A stretch of DNA of 64,000 bases from Parapedobacter defluvii (GTDB lineage: Bacteria; Bacteroidota; Bacteroidia; Sphingobacteriales; Sphingobacteriaceae): NCBI RefSeq assembly GCF_014642075.1, contig NZ_BMIK01000009.1, forward strand, positions 62,001 to 126,000, in the 5' to 3' direction. Within the stretch, counting starts at the first letter, position 1. Every line of letters starts with the position of its first letter. Of the stretch, positions 24,026-33,431 are shown one piece after another. The notes beneath the pieces were generated by a model that worked only from the letters and a program-made list of their open reading frames with translations, was not told the DNA's origin and did not search any database. Both the position numbers and the translations under genes were made by a program.

Positions 24026-25006
24026 ATGGCACAAACAATCCCGGGCGAGAAGGATCCGCAAATTCTGGTACAGATAAGAGAATTTCTAAATGGACTCAAC
24101 AATAGCGGCGGAAAGCCGATGGAAGAAATGGCTCCTGAGGAAGCAAGGCAGGTTCTTGTGGATGCCCAAAAATCCGTGGATGTGGATACTTCGGGCATTA
24201 CTGAAACAGTAAGGGAAATCACGCAGGGTGACATTACGGTAAACATTCACGTTGTAAAACCTGAAAACACAAAAGACGAAAAGTTGCCTGTTTTTATGTT
24301 CATCCATGGCGGCGGCTGGGTTTTAGGAGACTACCCGACACATAAGCGACTGGTAAGGGATTTGGTGGTGAACAGCGGAGCGGCAGCGGTTTTTGTAGAT
24401 TATACGCCATCGCCTGAAGCACGTTATCCGGTTGCCATTCATGAAATTTACGCAGCTACCAAATGGGTATCGGAAAACGGTACAGAAATAGGTGTCGATG
24501 GGGCTAATTTAGCCGTCGCAGGAAACAGCGTGGGCGGTAATATGACGGCTGTTACGTGCCTGATGGCGAAAGACAAAGGTGGCCCGGATATCAAGTTCCA
24601 ATTGCTGTTGTGGCCGGTCACGGATGCTGATTTTACCCGTGAATCCTGGCAGAAATATGCCGAGGGGAGATTTTTGACAGCCAATATGATGAAATGGATG
24701 TGGGATCATTACTTGCCGGAAGCGGAAAAGAGGAAAGAATATTATGCATCGCCGTTCCAGGCATCTTTGGAAAAAATGAACGGGCTTCCGCCGGCTTTGG
24801 TGCAATTGGCCGAAAATGATATTCTTTTCGACGAAGGATTGGCGTATGCCCGCAAATTGGATGAAGCGGGTGTACCCACAACCATTCAAACCTACAATGG
24901 CCTTATCCACGATTATGGCCTGTTGAATCCTTTGAATCACATAGAAGCAGTAAAACTTGCTATCGAACAAGGTGCTTTGGCATTGCGGAATGCGTTATTT
25001 TCTTAA
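24026..25006 (+). CDS. Alpha/beta hydrolase of the hormone-sensitive-lipase family
   Basis: The 326-residue protein has the HSL-family oxyanion motif HGGGW (residues 94-98), nucleophile Ser168 in GNSVGG, a probable acid Asp265 (AENDILFDEG) and His295 (LIHDYG). The family hydrolyses carboxylic esters, usually of short to medium acyl length. No signal peptide is visible, so it is probably cytoplasmic. An AraC-type regulator, a DUF1772 protein and an SRPBCC protein follow in the same direction, suggesting a small accessory or stress-response cluster. Confidence 0.9.
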   Translation: MAQTIPGEKDPQILVQIREFLNGLNNSGGKPMEEMAPEEARQVLVDAQKSVDVDTSGITETVREITQGDITVNIHVVKPENTKDEKLPVFMFIHGGGWVLGDYPTHKRLVRDLVVNSGAAAVFVDYTPSPEARYPVAIHEIYAATKWVSENGTEIGVDGANLAVAGNSVGGNMTAVTCLMAKDKGGPDIKFQLLLWPVTDADFTRESWQKYAEGRFLTANMMKWMWDHYLPEAEKRKEYYASPFQASLEKMNGLPPALVQLAENDILFDEGLAYARKLDEAGVPTTIQTYNGLIHDYGLLNPLNHIEAVKLAIEQGALALRNALFS

Positions 25007-25330
25007 GCTTGTTTAAAAAAATACGTTGCGTTTTCAACTCGCTCTAACTTTTCAAAAATCCGGTTTCCGGCAGAATCGTTCTATTGCCTTCAAAAACTGC
25101 AATGACTAACACGGAAAATACGTTAAAATGGAACATATAATCACCGGGGAAAACGTTGTTGAAGTGGAAAACAAGCTTTTTTCGGCTCATGCAACTACCC
25201 TAGGATTTGCTAGTCATGGTAATGAATGGATAAACCCGAGTAACAAATGTTAATTATTAAGAAATGTAACGATGCAGCCCTGCCATCGTCAAAACAGTAA
25301 ATATCATTTACGGATTCAACGATTTAGAAT
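25007..25330. other. Intergenic region, possible tiny ORF
   Basis: These 324 bases carry a 41-codon frame (25128-25253, starting MEHIITGENVVEVENKLFSA) without a recognised family or ribosome-binding evidence. It may be a small gene or leftover coding sequence. Otherwise the region should hold the promoter for the AraC-type regulator; no clear TTTG/TAnnTTTG pair was found. Confidence 0.3.
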
Positions 25331-26110
25331 TTGATAGACGCTGCGAAAATAATAGCCGATAACGATCTGGAATTGTTCGTCAAGGAAATTTTTGTTATGG
25401 AAGAACAGGATGCCCCCTCAAACGCTACGCTTACGTTTTTTGCGGATGGCTATCCGGGAGTCGTATACCTGCAAACGGAAGAGGGGTTTCTACTTCCCCG
25501 GAGGAAGGCGCTTACCGCGTTTTTTTTATACGGCCAGATGATTGCACCGTACGAGCTTTCGATAAAGACACCCTATCTGATGATTGCCTTTCAGCTGTAC
25601 CCTTTTGCAGCCAAGATGTTGTTTGACGTCGACACCAAGCAATTGAATGACGATTGTGCTGACTTTTCAAAAATCAGAGGGACCACCATCGAAAATCCAT
25701 TGGAGGCATTAGCCATTTCTTCAGCAATAAGCCAGAAGGTAGCAATGATCGCCAAATTCCTCTCGGAATTTGCCCGGGAAAAAGGAATGGAGGAATACCG
25801 GAAAATACAAGAGGCCATCCAAATTATCCAGGACCATAAGGGGTTGATGACCATCAATGAGCTGGCCGCACGCCTGAATACCACCGAAAGGACACTACGC
25901 AGAAAGTTCAATCGGTATGTCGGGGTACCTCCGAAGAAGTTTGCGAAAATCATCCAGTTTCAAACGTCGTTGAATCAGATCTCCACGGGCGACTTTTCAA
26001 AATTGACCGATGTGGTCTACGAAAACGGCTATGCCGATCAATCCCATTTTATACGGAACATGAAGAAATTTACGGGGAAAAGACCTTTGCAGTTGAAAAA
26101 CGTGCATTAG
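25331..26110 (+). CDS. AraC-family transcriptional regulator
   Basis: The 259-residue protein has an N-terminal effector-like domain (about 1-150) resembling those of Bacteroidota AraC regulators (SNATLTFFADGYPGVVYLQT) and a C-terminal double helix-turn-helix (MTINELAARLNTTERTLRRK, then FSKLTDVVYENGYADQSHFI and the conserved FTGKRPLQ). A stop lies just upstream in frame, so the start is TTG 25331 or the first ATG at 25397; the N-terminal helix DLELFVKEIF looks family-like and favours TTG. It probably controls the following DUF1772/SRPBCC genes or the preceding hydrolase. Confidence 0.88.
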   Translation: MIDAAKIIADNDLELFVKEIFVMEEQDAPSNATLTFFADGYPGVVYLQTEEGFLLPRRKALTAFFLYGQMIAPYELSIKTPYLMIAFQLYPFAAKMLFDVDTKQLNDDCADFSKIRGTTIENPLEALAISSAISQKVAMIAKFLSEFAREKGMEEYRKIQEAIQIIQDHKGLMTINELAARLNTTERTLRRKFNRYVGVPPKKFAKIIQFQTSLNQISTGDFSKLTDVVYENGYADQSHFIRNMKKFTGKRPLQLKNVH

Positions 26111-26191
26111 TCGCTTTGTCCGATTTGTTCAATTTCTGGCCTTACCGGTCCTGTATTTTTGCCTTAGCTTTTAAATCAAAAAACAAAGACT

Positions 26192-26716
26192 ATGGCAAAC
26201 GAAATTTTGGTATTGGACGCAACGATGATGTTCGGTAAGCTGATCCAAACCGTAGCGGTATTGCTGACCGGTTTGGTGGCGGGACTGTTTTACAGCTATG
26301 CCTGTTCCGTAACGGGTGCATTGGGAAAGCTTCCCGACAGGGAATATGTAATGACGTTCAAGTCGATCAACACGGCCATATTGAACGCTTGGTTTTTTGC
26401 GAGTTTTATGGGTAGCCTTGTCGTCCTGCCATTGGCCACTTGGCTTTCTTACCGGGCGGAGGTTCATTTTTCATTTTGGCTGTTGCTGTCGGCCACCGTT
26501 GTATATGCTGTCGGGGTGTTTGGCGTAACCATGCTGGGAAATGTGCCGTTAAACAATATGCTAGAGCGTTTTAATAGGGATACCGCTACCCTACAGGATA
26601 TCTCTTCGTTAAGGGAACGGTTTGAGGCTCCCTGGAACAAATTGAATTTAATCCGAACGATAGCAGCAATTTTCAGTTTTCTGCTGGCCATTTTGTCGGT
26701 TAAGTTGAAGGCATAA
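26192..26716 (+). CDS. DUF1772 (anthrone-oxygenase-like) membrane protein
   Basis: The 174-residue protein has four membrane helices (about 15-38, 67-90, 92-115, 150-172) with the DUF1772 pattern: GLFYSYACSVTGALGKLPDR in the first loop, FMGSLVVLPLA, and the NVPLNNMLERF motif after the third helix. DUF1772 contains fungal anthrone oxygenases, but bacterial members are generally uncharacterised. It sits between the AraC regulator and the SRPBCC gene (30 bp upstream of it), so the three are likely co-regulated. Confidence 0.85.
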   Translation: MANEILVLDATMMFGKLIQTVAVLLTGLVAGLFYSYACSVTGALGKLPDREYVMTFKSINTAILNAWFFASFMGSLVVLPLATWLSYRAEVHFSFWLLLSATVVYAVGVFGVTMLGNVPLNNMLERFNRDTATLQDISSLRERFEAPWNKLNLIRTIAAIFSFLLAILSVKLKA

Positions 26717-26746
26717 AAAAATAATTAATCAATAAAACGATAGCCT

Positions 26747-27163
26747 ATGAACGCAACAAAAATTACCGTGGAAGCCACGGTAAAAGCACCGGTGGAAAAA
26801 GTATGGGAACGGTATACTTCTCCGGAACACATCGTAAAATGGAACAGTGCTTCGGACGATTGGCATACCACAAAGGCGGAAAATGACGTGCGGACCGGCG
26901 GCAAATTCCTCTCGCGAATGGAAGCTAAGGATGGAAGCTTCGGTTTTGACTTTGAAGGTGTATACGATGACGTAGCGGTAAACAAACGGATTGCCTATAC
27001 CATGACCGATGGAAGAAAAGCCGAAATCATCTTTATGGGTGAAAATAACGAAACCAAAATGACCGTAACGTTTGATGCCGAAAATGAAAACCCGATTGGA
27101 ATGCAACGGGAGGGATGGCAGGCAATTTTGGACAGTTTTAAGAAGTATACCGAGGCAGGCTGA
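26747..27163 (+). CDS. SRPBCC (AHSA1-like) domain protein
   Basis: The 138-residue protein is a complete single SRPBCC/START-like fold: TVEATVKAPVEKVWERYTSP at the start, the central GGKFLSRMEAKDG and FEGVYDDV strands, and a C-terminal helix (QREGWQAILDSFKKYTE). AHSA1-type bacterial proteins bind hydrophobic ligands or act as small-molecule-associated factors; no catalytic residue is recognised. It follows the DUF1772 gene by 30 bp. Confidence 0.9.
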   Translation: MNATKITVEATVKAPVEKVWERYTSPEHIVKWNSASDDWHTTKAENDVRTGGKFLSRMEAKDGSFGFDFEGVYDDVAVNKRIAYTMTDGRKAEIIFMGENNETKMTVTFDAENENPIGMQREGWQAILDSFKKYTEAG

Positions 27164-27269
27164 CAAAAGCGAATTAATACCAAGGCTTGCACCTCCTTCC
27201 TGGTGAAATTTCCGGAAATCTGATTTTTTTCGGGAATTTCGCTGCGTACAGGAAAACAATAGATTGCGT

Positions 27270-28448
27270 TCAGTTAAACCTGTTTCCGATGCCGCAGAAC
27301 AGTTCCTTCACTTCATCGGCTGTGGGATTCACAGCAAGGATATTTCCCGTTCCATCCACCAGCACCATGGCGCCCCCGAGGTTGGTAATCCCGTATTTGG
27401 TCCACACCCCGTATTTGCTGTTCGGATCAACAAGATTGGTTGACCAGGGCAATTGCTCCCGTTCCAATAGCGCCTTAAGGGATTCAGTACCGCGAATTTC
27501 ACGCGCAACGTTAATGATGTCAAATCCTTTATCCTTAAAGGCTTCGTAAACAGGTACCATGGTTCGGGCTTTGTGGATGCAGGGGCCGCACCACGACGCC
27601 CAGAAGTTAAGCAGTGTCGCTTTGGGTGCCAGTAAGGTATCTGCCAATACCGGGTTGCCATCCAGATCTTCGGCAAGGAAGCTGATGTACTGCTTGCCCT
27701 GCTCCAACTGGAATTTCCCGTTGAGGTGATTGCCAATGGTCGCTGTATAGGGATGGTTCGGAAAGAGAGCGGCAAAGGCCGGATAATGCTGCTTTGCGAT
27801 TTGGTTTGCATGCTCATCTTCATTGGTAATCAGCAATTCCTTGATGAGCTGGTAAGATACCAGCGTAGGGTGTTCCCGTATGTACGCTTCCTGCAGGGTT
27901 AGGTAATCGGCACCTAACGCCGAATCTCTCTTTGCGGCTTCCTCTTCCATTACCTTTCCTGCTTCTACCAGTTTCCAGAGGCTGTCAACTTCAAAAGAGC
28001 GCTTGCTGAGCCGTTGTTCGATATCCGCTTTTGCCCGGTGGTATTCATCGGTCAGGGGGCTGCCCAACGTGGTGTTCTCCAGGTAACGTTCGCTGGGATG
28101 AAGTGTTACGTATACGTTTTCGTCGACGAAGACAACAAATGGCCGTAGAAATCCGGCGTCGAAGTTTTCTTCGGGAATCAGCATATACGCTTCCGAATCA
28201 CCAGCGGGAAGCGCCAGCTGAAATTTTCCGTCAATGACCGGCACGACAATTTGGTGGGAATAGGGATGTTCATGTGCCTTGGACACAATGATATGGTTGC
28301 TTTTGCCACCAATCAATTCCCCGGAAATCATCACGTTTTCCTGTATGGCACCTAGTATGGGCGTTTTCTTGATCGTCTGGGCCGATGCAGAAGAAAGCCA
28401 CGGTGCGGAGCAAAGGCCGACGATGGTTAGCAAAATAAATTTTTTCAT
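27270..28448 (-). CDS. TlpA-like periplasmic thioredoxin with DUF4369-like N-terminus
   Basis: The 392-residue protein has a signal peptide (ending ASAQ, residue 24), an N-terminal beta domain of the DUF4369 kind (VMISGELIGGKSNHIIVSKA), a helical middle and a C-terminal thioredoxin domain. The active site is WCGPC (Cys287/Cys290) in LNFWASWCGPC. Such AhpC/TSA-TlpA proteins are membrane- or periplasm-located disulfide reductases, often acting in cytochrome c maturation or oxidative stress. The cis-Pro region reads YGITNLGGAMVLVD, where the usual Pro is replaced by Gly; this is unusual for the family. Confidence 0.88.
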   Translation of the reverse strand: MKKFILLTIVGLCSAPWLSSASAQTIKKTPILGAIQENVMISGELIGGKSNHIIVSKAHEHPYSHQIVVPVIDGKFQLALPAGDSEAYMLIPEENFDAGFLRPFVVFVDENVYVTLHPSERYLENTTLGSPLTDEYHRAKADIEQRLSKRSFEVDSLWKLVEAGKVMEEEAAKRDSALGADYLTLQEAYIREHPTLVSYQLIKELLITNEDEHANQIAKQHYPAFAALFPNHPYTATIGNHLNGKFQLEQGKQYISFLAEDLDGNPVLADTLLAPKATLLNFWASWCGPCIHKARTMVPVYEAFKDKGFDIINVAREIRGTESLKALLEREQLPWSTNLVDPNSKYGVWTKYGITNLGGAMVLVDGTGNILAVNPTADEVKELFCGIGNRFN

Positions 28449-28698
28449 CGCATAATCCGTTTACCTGGTGTACATGGATACTAAGATAGGAGTGTAAGAA
28501 TGGAAGCGTTAATGTTTTAACGTTTTTAACACTTTTAATGGGGTTTAACACAATGTATTATGAACGTTTGTTTGCGTAACAACGAATGAATGCCACACGT
28601 ATCCCATGTGATTTCGGACTATTGTAAGTAGAACGTATTTTTTGAACATAACGGGTAGGAAGTTGTAGCATTTGCCGGGTTCCATACGTTAATACTAC

Positions 28699-29418
28699 AT
28701 GAAAAAATTGAGTCTGATAGTTGCCCTGGTAGCCAGTGTTGCGCTGCTTGGCAGTTGTTTACGGGGAAGTGATCCGCAGCCTGAGCGGGTGGGTGGTATG
28801 ACGTTCGTCAACACGTTTATCGAAGCCAATGGGGCTTTTTACTTAGTTGACCGCAACACCATTCAGGGCTTGTATCCGTTAGACTACCGCACCTATGGCC
28901 CCAGTTGGCCTGTATATTATCCCGGGGAGGGCCGTAGGCTGGAAATCTATTCTTCTTACGAAGATGCCCGGCTCGTGGATACGACCTTTTCCATGCAGGA
29001 TAGCGTATATTATTCATCCATTGTATACGGTACGCATGATGACCCGCGGCACTTCATCACGGAAGACCGTATACCTGACGGCGTGGACGACCCGGCTGCC
29101 ATCGCTGCCGTGCGATTTTACAACCTGGCGAATACCGAACGCCGTGTGACACTGCACATCGGTGAGATCGAATCCGTAGCGGCTTTCCGCAACCGGCCCC
29201 TCGAAACGCCCGCAAGTGGCAAACAGGGAGAAGATTTTATACCGGTAGCCATTGGTAATTATACTGTGACCGTGGTGGATGAAGAGGGTGAAACGGTGGC
29301 TATACGGCAGGGTACGGTCGACTTGCCTGCGGGTAGTTATACAAGTATTTTTCTCACGGGCGACGAACGGGATCCAAGAACTTTCTATGTAGGCATCGTG
29401 CGGCAATGGGTGAATTAA
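28699..29418 (+). CDS. DUF4397-domain lipoprotein, paralog 1
   Basis: The 239-residue lipoprotein has a signal with lipobox LLGSC (Cys20) and a beta-rich DUF4397-like body. Shared marks with the paralogs at 29432 and 34552 are HFITEDRIPDGVDDPAAIAA, VRFYNLANTERRVTLHIG, the AFRNRPLETPASGK segment and a C-terminal FLTG...YYIG-type strand. DUF4397 proteins are cell-surface or periplasmic proteins of unknown function. The second copy follows after 13 bp in the same direction, so they form a tandem pair. Confidence 0.85.
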   Translation: MKKLSLIVALVASVALLGSCLRGSDPQPERVGGMTFVNTFIEANGAFYLVDRNTIQGLYPLDYRTYGPSWPVYYPGEGRRLEIYSSYEDARLVDTTFSMQDSVYYSSIVYGTHDDPRHFITEDRIPDGVDDPAAIAAVRFYNLANTERRVTLHIGEIESVAAFRNRPLETPASGKQGEDFIPVAIGNYTVTVVDEEGETVAIRQGTVDLPAGSYTSIFLTGDERDPRTFYVGIVRQWVN

Positions 29419-29431
29419 ACAACCAACGATT

Positions 29432-30163
29432 ATGCAAACCAATATAAACCTTTATAAGTCTATAGCCCTGTCTCTCGGCGTCATGCTGCTGGGCGGCTGT
29501 ATAAAAGACGAGGAAACCGAACCGGAGGTCCGGTCCGGATTTACGGTGGTTAATTCCTTCTCTGAGGCACAGGCCGTGCAGCACCGGTTTGATGCAGGGC
29601 GCGGATTCCAGCCCCTGAATCAGGGCCAGGGTTACCGCGGTATCGATTTTTACGTGGTGCCCAGTTGCGAGAATTGCAAGCTGGAAATTGTTTCTTCCAA
29701 TGAGTTGGCGCAGTTGGTAGACACTGCGTTTGCCCTGCAGGTAAATAAGTACTATACGTCTTTCTTGTTTGGTACCGAAGAGGTTCCCCGGCATTTCATC
29801 ACCGAAGACCAGGTGCCCGAAGGTGTGGACGACCCGGCAGCCATTGCGGCCCTGCGCTTTTTTAACCTGGCTAAGACAACTGACCGGGTAACCTTGCACA
29901 TCGCCGATGCCGAACCGATTGCAGCTTTCCGAGACCGGCCAACTGAAACGCCGAAAACCGGCAAAGATGCCCAAGAGTTTATCCCGACAACGCATACCGG
30001 GACGCATGTGCTGACCATACGCAATGAAAACGGCGAACAATTGGCTAGACGCACCGGGGTGGCGCTGGATCCGGGCGACTATCTAACCCTATTCCTGACC
30101 GGCGACGGTGGGGAGCCAGCTCCGTATTACATCGGCGTGGTACGCCACAGAGGGATTAATTAG
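29432..30163 (+). CDS. DUF4397-domain lipoprotein, paralog 2
   Basis: The 243-residue lipoprotein (lipobox LLGGC) is the tandem paralog of the gene before it. It keeps HFITEDQVPEGVDDPAAIAA, LRFFNLAKTTDRVTLHI and AFRDRPTETPKTGK, while the first 80 residues have diverged (FDAGRGFQPLNQGQGYRGID) and carry a CENC cysteine pair absent from the others. It ends 6 bp before the convergent LuxR-type regulator, with no clear terminator between them. Function unknown; the family is probably surface-exposed. Confidence 0.85.
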   Translation: MQTNINLYKSIALSLGVMLLGGCIKDEETEPEVRSGFTVVNSFSEAQAVQHRFDAGRGFQPLNQGQGYRGIDFYVVPSCENCKLEIVSSNELAQLVDTAFALQVNKYYTSFLFGTEEVPRHFITEDQVPEGVDDPAAIAALRFFNLAKTTDRVTLHIADAEPIAAFRDRPTETPKTGKDAQEFIPTTHTGTHVLTIRNENGEQLARRTGVALDPGDYLTLFLTGDGGEPAPYYIGVVRHRGIN

Positions 30164-30169
30164 GGCAAT

Positions 30170-30796
30170 CTATATATATTTCATTTCGGTCGCTTTATGG
30201 ACGAGTGCTGCGACATTGGTTACCTTGAACTTTTGAAGCAGGTTGCGCCGGTGGCTTTCTACCGTAAGCGGGCTGATAAAAATCTTTTCGCCGATCTCGA
30301 CAGAGCTTAGCCCATTGGCCAACAACGCGAGCACCTCTTTCTCCCGCCGGGTAACCACAGGCAGATCTCCCGAATCGTGATCGTTCAGAATGTCCTGTAT
30401 GCCTTTACTTAACGTCACCCCGCCCGACATCGCTTTTCCAATACTGGATATGACTTCATCGGCCGAAGCATTTTTCAGCAAATAGCCACACGCCCCGCTG
30501 TTCAGCATGCGCTGAATGATGCTGTACTCATTGATGTTGCTGATTGCGATGACCCGTATATCCGGGTTGATTTGCTTGATTTCGATGCAGGCATCGATCC
30601 CGTTTTTGTCCGGCAGATTGATGTCCAGCAGGACCACATCAACCGCGTTGTGGCGTAAATAACCCAGCGTCGATGCCGCATCGGCAAATTTACCTGCAAA
30701 CTGGATGTCGGGTATATCCTGCAACATGTATTCAAATCCTTGCAAGACAACCGGATGATCGTCTACGATGATTATCTTAATTTGCTTTGTTTCCAT
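30170..30796 (-). CDS. NarL/LuxR-family response regulator
   Basis: The 208-residue protein has a receiver domain (Asp12/Asp13, phospho-acceptor Asp58 in VVLLDINLPDKNG, Lys in LLKNAS) and a C-terminal LuxR helix-turn-helix (TRREKEVLALLANGLSSVEI, FISPLTVESHRRNLLQKF). Its start touches the stop of the TPR histidine kinase upstream (1-bp overlap), which is its cognate partner. It is flanked on both sides by DUF4397 lipoprotein genes that could be its targets (inference from position). Confidence 0.93.
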   Translation of the reverse strand: METKQIKIIIVDDHPVVLQGFEYMLQDIPDIQFAGKFADAASTLGYLRHNAVDVVLLDINLPDKNGIDACIEIKQINPDIRVIAISNINEYSIIQRMLNSGACGYLLKNASADEVISSIGKAMSGGVTLSKGIQDILNDHDSGDLPVVTRREKEVLALLANGLSSVEIGEKIFISPLTVESHRRNLLQKFKVTNVAALVHKATEMKYI

Positions 30797-32820
30797 TATA
30801 AAGGTATCTGAATGTTAACAGTTGTTCCTTCTCCGGGCTGGGCCTGTATTTCCATCTGCCCGTTTAACAGGGCAACCCTGTTCCGGATGTTCGATAGCCC
30901 CAGTCCCTTTGAGGGCACATTTTCCGCGGTCGCCATCCCTTTTCCATTGTCTTCCACGGTAATAAAGAGCCAGCGGTCAAGCTCACTGCATTGCAGGATG
31001 ATTTCACTGGCATTTGCATGCTTCAGGGCATTGGCAAGGAGTTCCTGCACGATGCGGTATACCGTAATGCGTAACTGCTCGGGGTAATTGTCTTCCAAAT
31101 TCAGGCTTTGGAATTTTATGGGAATCTGCGGGGTATCCATATACCGGCACAGATCTGACAATGCAGGCACCAAACCTCCGTTACGGAGGGCTTCGGGCAT
31201 CATGTTGTGTGCGATTCTGCGCAATTCGTCGAGCGAGTAATCCAATTGATGGATCACCTCGTGGACGGCACCGGTACCGTTCGGCAGCTTTTCGCCTTCT
31301 TTGGTTACGATGGAGGATAATTTCAGTTTCACACCGGCCAGGAGTCCACCCAGTCCATCGTGCAGGTCACGTGCCAGGCGATTCCGCTCAGCCTCTTGCC
31401 CCCGTAGCATGGCATCGTATTGCCCGAGGCGTTCCTGCTGATGGATGGAACGGAGGTCCTCCTGGTGCAGCTGTTCTTTTTGGGCGAACATTTTTTTGTT
31501 TTTCTTATTGATTTTCCAGGAGAAAAAGGCAATACACAGGGCCAGCAGCAATCCGGCTCCCAAGGCAAGCCCCCACCAATGGCTTTTGGCGATGGCCAGT
31601 TCCTGCTGCCGGTTTTCGGCCTCTAACCGAAGGATACGGTTTTCGTTTTCAGCGGTTTTATATTGCTTTTCAAGGTTCAGCACTTTGGTGGTCGCATCTT
31701 TTTCATAAATCGAATCCAACACGGTCCTTAAAGAATCCATATGAAGATAGGCTTCCTGATAATTCTTCAGCTGATAGTCCAGTTTTGCCATTTCGTGATG
31801 ATACAACGCGCTGTTTTTTAAACTGTGAAAAGGACGGTGTGCGTTTGACATCGAAAGGTATTTTTTGGCGGTTCGGTATTCTCCCAGGTCACGGTAGAGG
31901 GCGTGGAGCTCAAAATTGATGTCCATGAGCATGTATTCATCGCCAAGCTTTTGCGCGGCTGCGATTCCGTTCCGGTAACTCTGTAAGGCTTTGTCCGTAT
32001 CCTTTATTTGCCTGAAATAAATGAGTTCCGTTCGGTAGAAGGTTGGGATATACGTCGAGTGCGGAATCATGCGTATGTAATGCCGGGCGCTGTCCAGGTG
32101 ACGTCTTGCCCGGTCGAAATTTCTCAAATACAGCTCGTTTTTTGCCGCATTCGTGAATATCTCTAACTTATTTTCTTCTTTACCGGGGAGATCCCGTATG
32201 GTTTTCAATGCCTGTTCATAATAGCTGACAGCCTTTTGATGATTTTGTACGTTGCCCAATAGCAAGCCCATGTTCTGCAATTGGTATCCCACCGCAGCGC
32301 TATCGCCTGCAAGCCTTGCGTAGGGGAGCGTTTTGTTCACAATGATTTCCATAAAAGCCGCATCCTGATCTTCCTTTTGCAGAATCACTCCATAGTTATT
32401 CCATAGGTTTGATCGGTAGCGATAGCTTTTGGGCGTCGTGGATGTAGCCAATAGGCTATCGGCGGCCAGGTATTCCGCTTTGGCCTTCTTCCTATCGTAC
32501 TCCATCAGGATGTTAGCCCGGTAGAGGCGGTATAGCCCCATCTGGAAATCGGAAGGTGATTTGCCCATCTGCTGGCGTGCCATTTCCAGGTACCGGTAGG
32601 CTTTTGTGGTATCCCGGTCGCTCCAGAAAATACTGACTTTCAACAGCCCTTCGATTTTTAATTCATTCGTGGACGCCGTAAGGGCACTATTTAATAGGCT
32701 ATCGGCGTACCGTTCGGCAGTTTCTTGCGCTGTGAGGGGATGGGTTGAAAAGATCCATAATCCAAGTAACAACCCGAGGGTTGCGCGACGTAGGCATTCG
32801 ATATGGTGTACCTTCCTCAT
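30796..32820 (-). CDS. TPR-containing HisKA_3 sensor histidine kinase
   Basis: The 674-residue kinase has a signal peptide (about 1-31), periplasmic TPR-like helices (about 55-380), one membrane helix (about 414-434), a coiled coil and a HisKA_3 dimerisation domain with His487 (RLARDLHDGLGGLLAGVKLK). A HATPase domain with VEDNGKGM and GLGLSNIRNR follows. The architecture matches NarX-like kinases with TPR sensors common in Bacteroidota. It is paralogous in layout to the kinase at 48429. The regulator gene follows with a 1-bp overlap. Confidence 0.92.
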   Translation of the reverse strand: MRKVHHIECLRRATLGLLLGLWIFSTHPLTAQETAERYADSLLNSALTASTNELKIEGLLKVSIFWSDRDTTKAYRYLEMARQQMGKSPSDFQMGLYRLYRANILMEYDRKKAKAEYLAADSLLATSTTPKSYRYRSNLWNNYGVILQKEDQDAAFMEIIVNKTLPYARLAGDSAAVGYQLQNMGLLLGNVQNHQKAVSYYEQALKTIRDLPGKEENKLEIFTNAAKNELYLRNFDRARRHLDSARHYIRMIPHSTYIPTFYRTELIYFRQIKDTDKALQSYRNGIAAAQKLGDEYMLMDINFELHALYRDLGEYRTAKKYLSMSNAHRPFHSLKNSALYHHEMAKLDYQLKNYQEAYLHMDSLRTVLDSIYEKDATTKVLNLEKQYKTAENENRILRLEAENRQQELAIAKSHWWGLALGAGLLLALCIAFFSWKINKKNKKMFAQKEQLHQEDLRSIHQQERLGQYDAMLRGQEAERNRLARDLHDGLGGLLAGVKLKLSSIVTKEGEKLPNGTGAVHEVIHQLDYSLDELRRIAHNMMPEALRNGGLVPALSDLCRYMDTPQIPIKFQSLNLEDNYPEQLRITVYRIVQELLANALKHANASEIILQCSELDRWLFITVEDNGKGMATAENVPSKGLGLSNIRNRVALLNGQMEIQAQPGEGTTVNIQIPL

Positions 32821-32826
32821 TTCCTT

Positions 32827-33429
32827 TTAATCCGCTCCTGCGGAATCAGACTTGATTGAGCAATATATAAAATTACGGTCTTTTTTGTGCTTTTCCAGTT
32901 GTTCAATGACGTCGGCCGGAGGAGCGGTTACGTTTTCGGGTTTGACCGCTTGTTCCTGTGTTTCGGCTATCGCGGTTTGCGTTTGCCGTTTCAGGTGATC
33001 CAGCAACGCTTCTCGAAATTCGGTAAATATCGCGATGTCTTCCTGGGATTTTGGACTTTGGGGATTAAAAATCCAAACCAGTTTTTTGCCATTGTGTAGC
33101 TTGATCCGCATGGACGGTGGCGGTGCCTGTAATGCGCCATAAGGCGGGATGCTTTGGATATCACGGTAGGATATACGGCCGTAATCGTTGGAGGTAAACC
33201 CAAGATCATCTACCTGTATGGTGTCTGTTGAATTTATTTCTTTGATGAATTTCCGGACGCAGTAAGCGATGATACCAATCCCTAACGGTATGCTGACCCA
33301 AAGAACCCAGGGCACATACTCCATCAGGATGAAACTGGGGAGAAAGATACCGAACGGCACACCGAAAAAGACCGCTAAGAAATATACACCGCCTTTGCCC
33401 GTATTGTATTTGAACGTAAATTCCTTCAT
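32827..33429 (-). CDS. Hypothetical two-helix membrane protein
   Basis: The 200-residue protein has two membrane helices near the N-terminus (about 15-35 and 38-58, FGVPFGIFLPSFILMEYVPW and VSIPLGIGIIAYCV) and a C-terminal soluble part with a PH-like beta segment (SMRIKLHNGKKLVWIF) followed by a Pro/Gln-rich linker. It is separated from the histidine kinase gene by 6 bp and lies 2 bp after the next hypothetical gene, so it probably belongs to one four-gene operon with them. No family recognised. Confidence 0.7.
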   Translation of the reverse strand: MKEFTFKYNTGKGGVYFLAVFFGVPFGIFLPSFILMEYVPWVLWVSIPLGIGIIAYCVRKFIKEINSTDTIQVDDLGFTSNDYGRISYRDIQSIPPYGALQAPPPSMRIKLHNGKKLVWIFNPQSPKSQEDIAIFTEFREALLDHLKRQTQTAIAETQEQAVKPENVTAPPADVIEQLEKHKKDRNFIYCSIKSDSAGAD

Positions 33430-33431
33430 TC

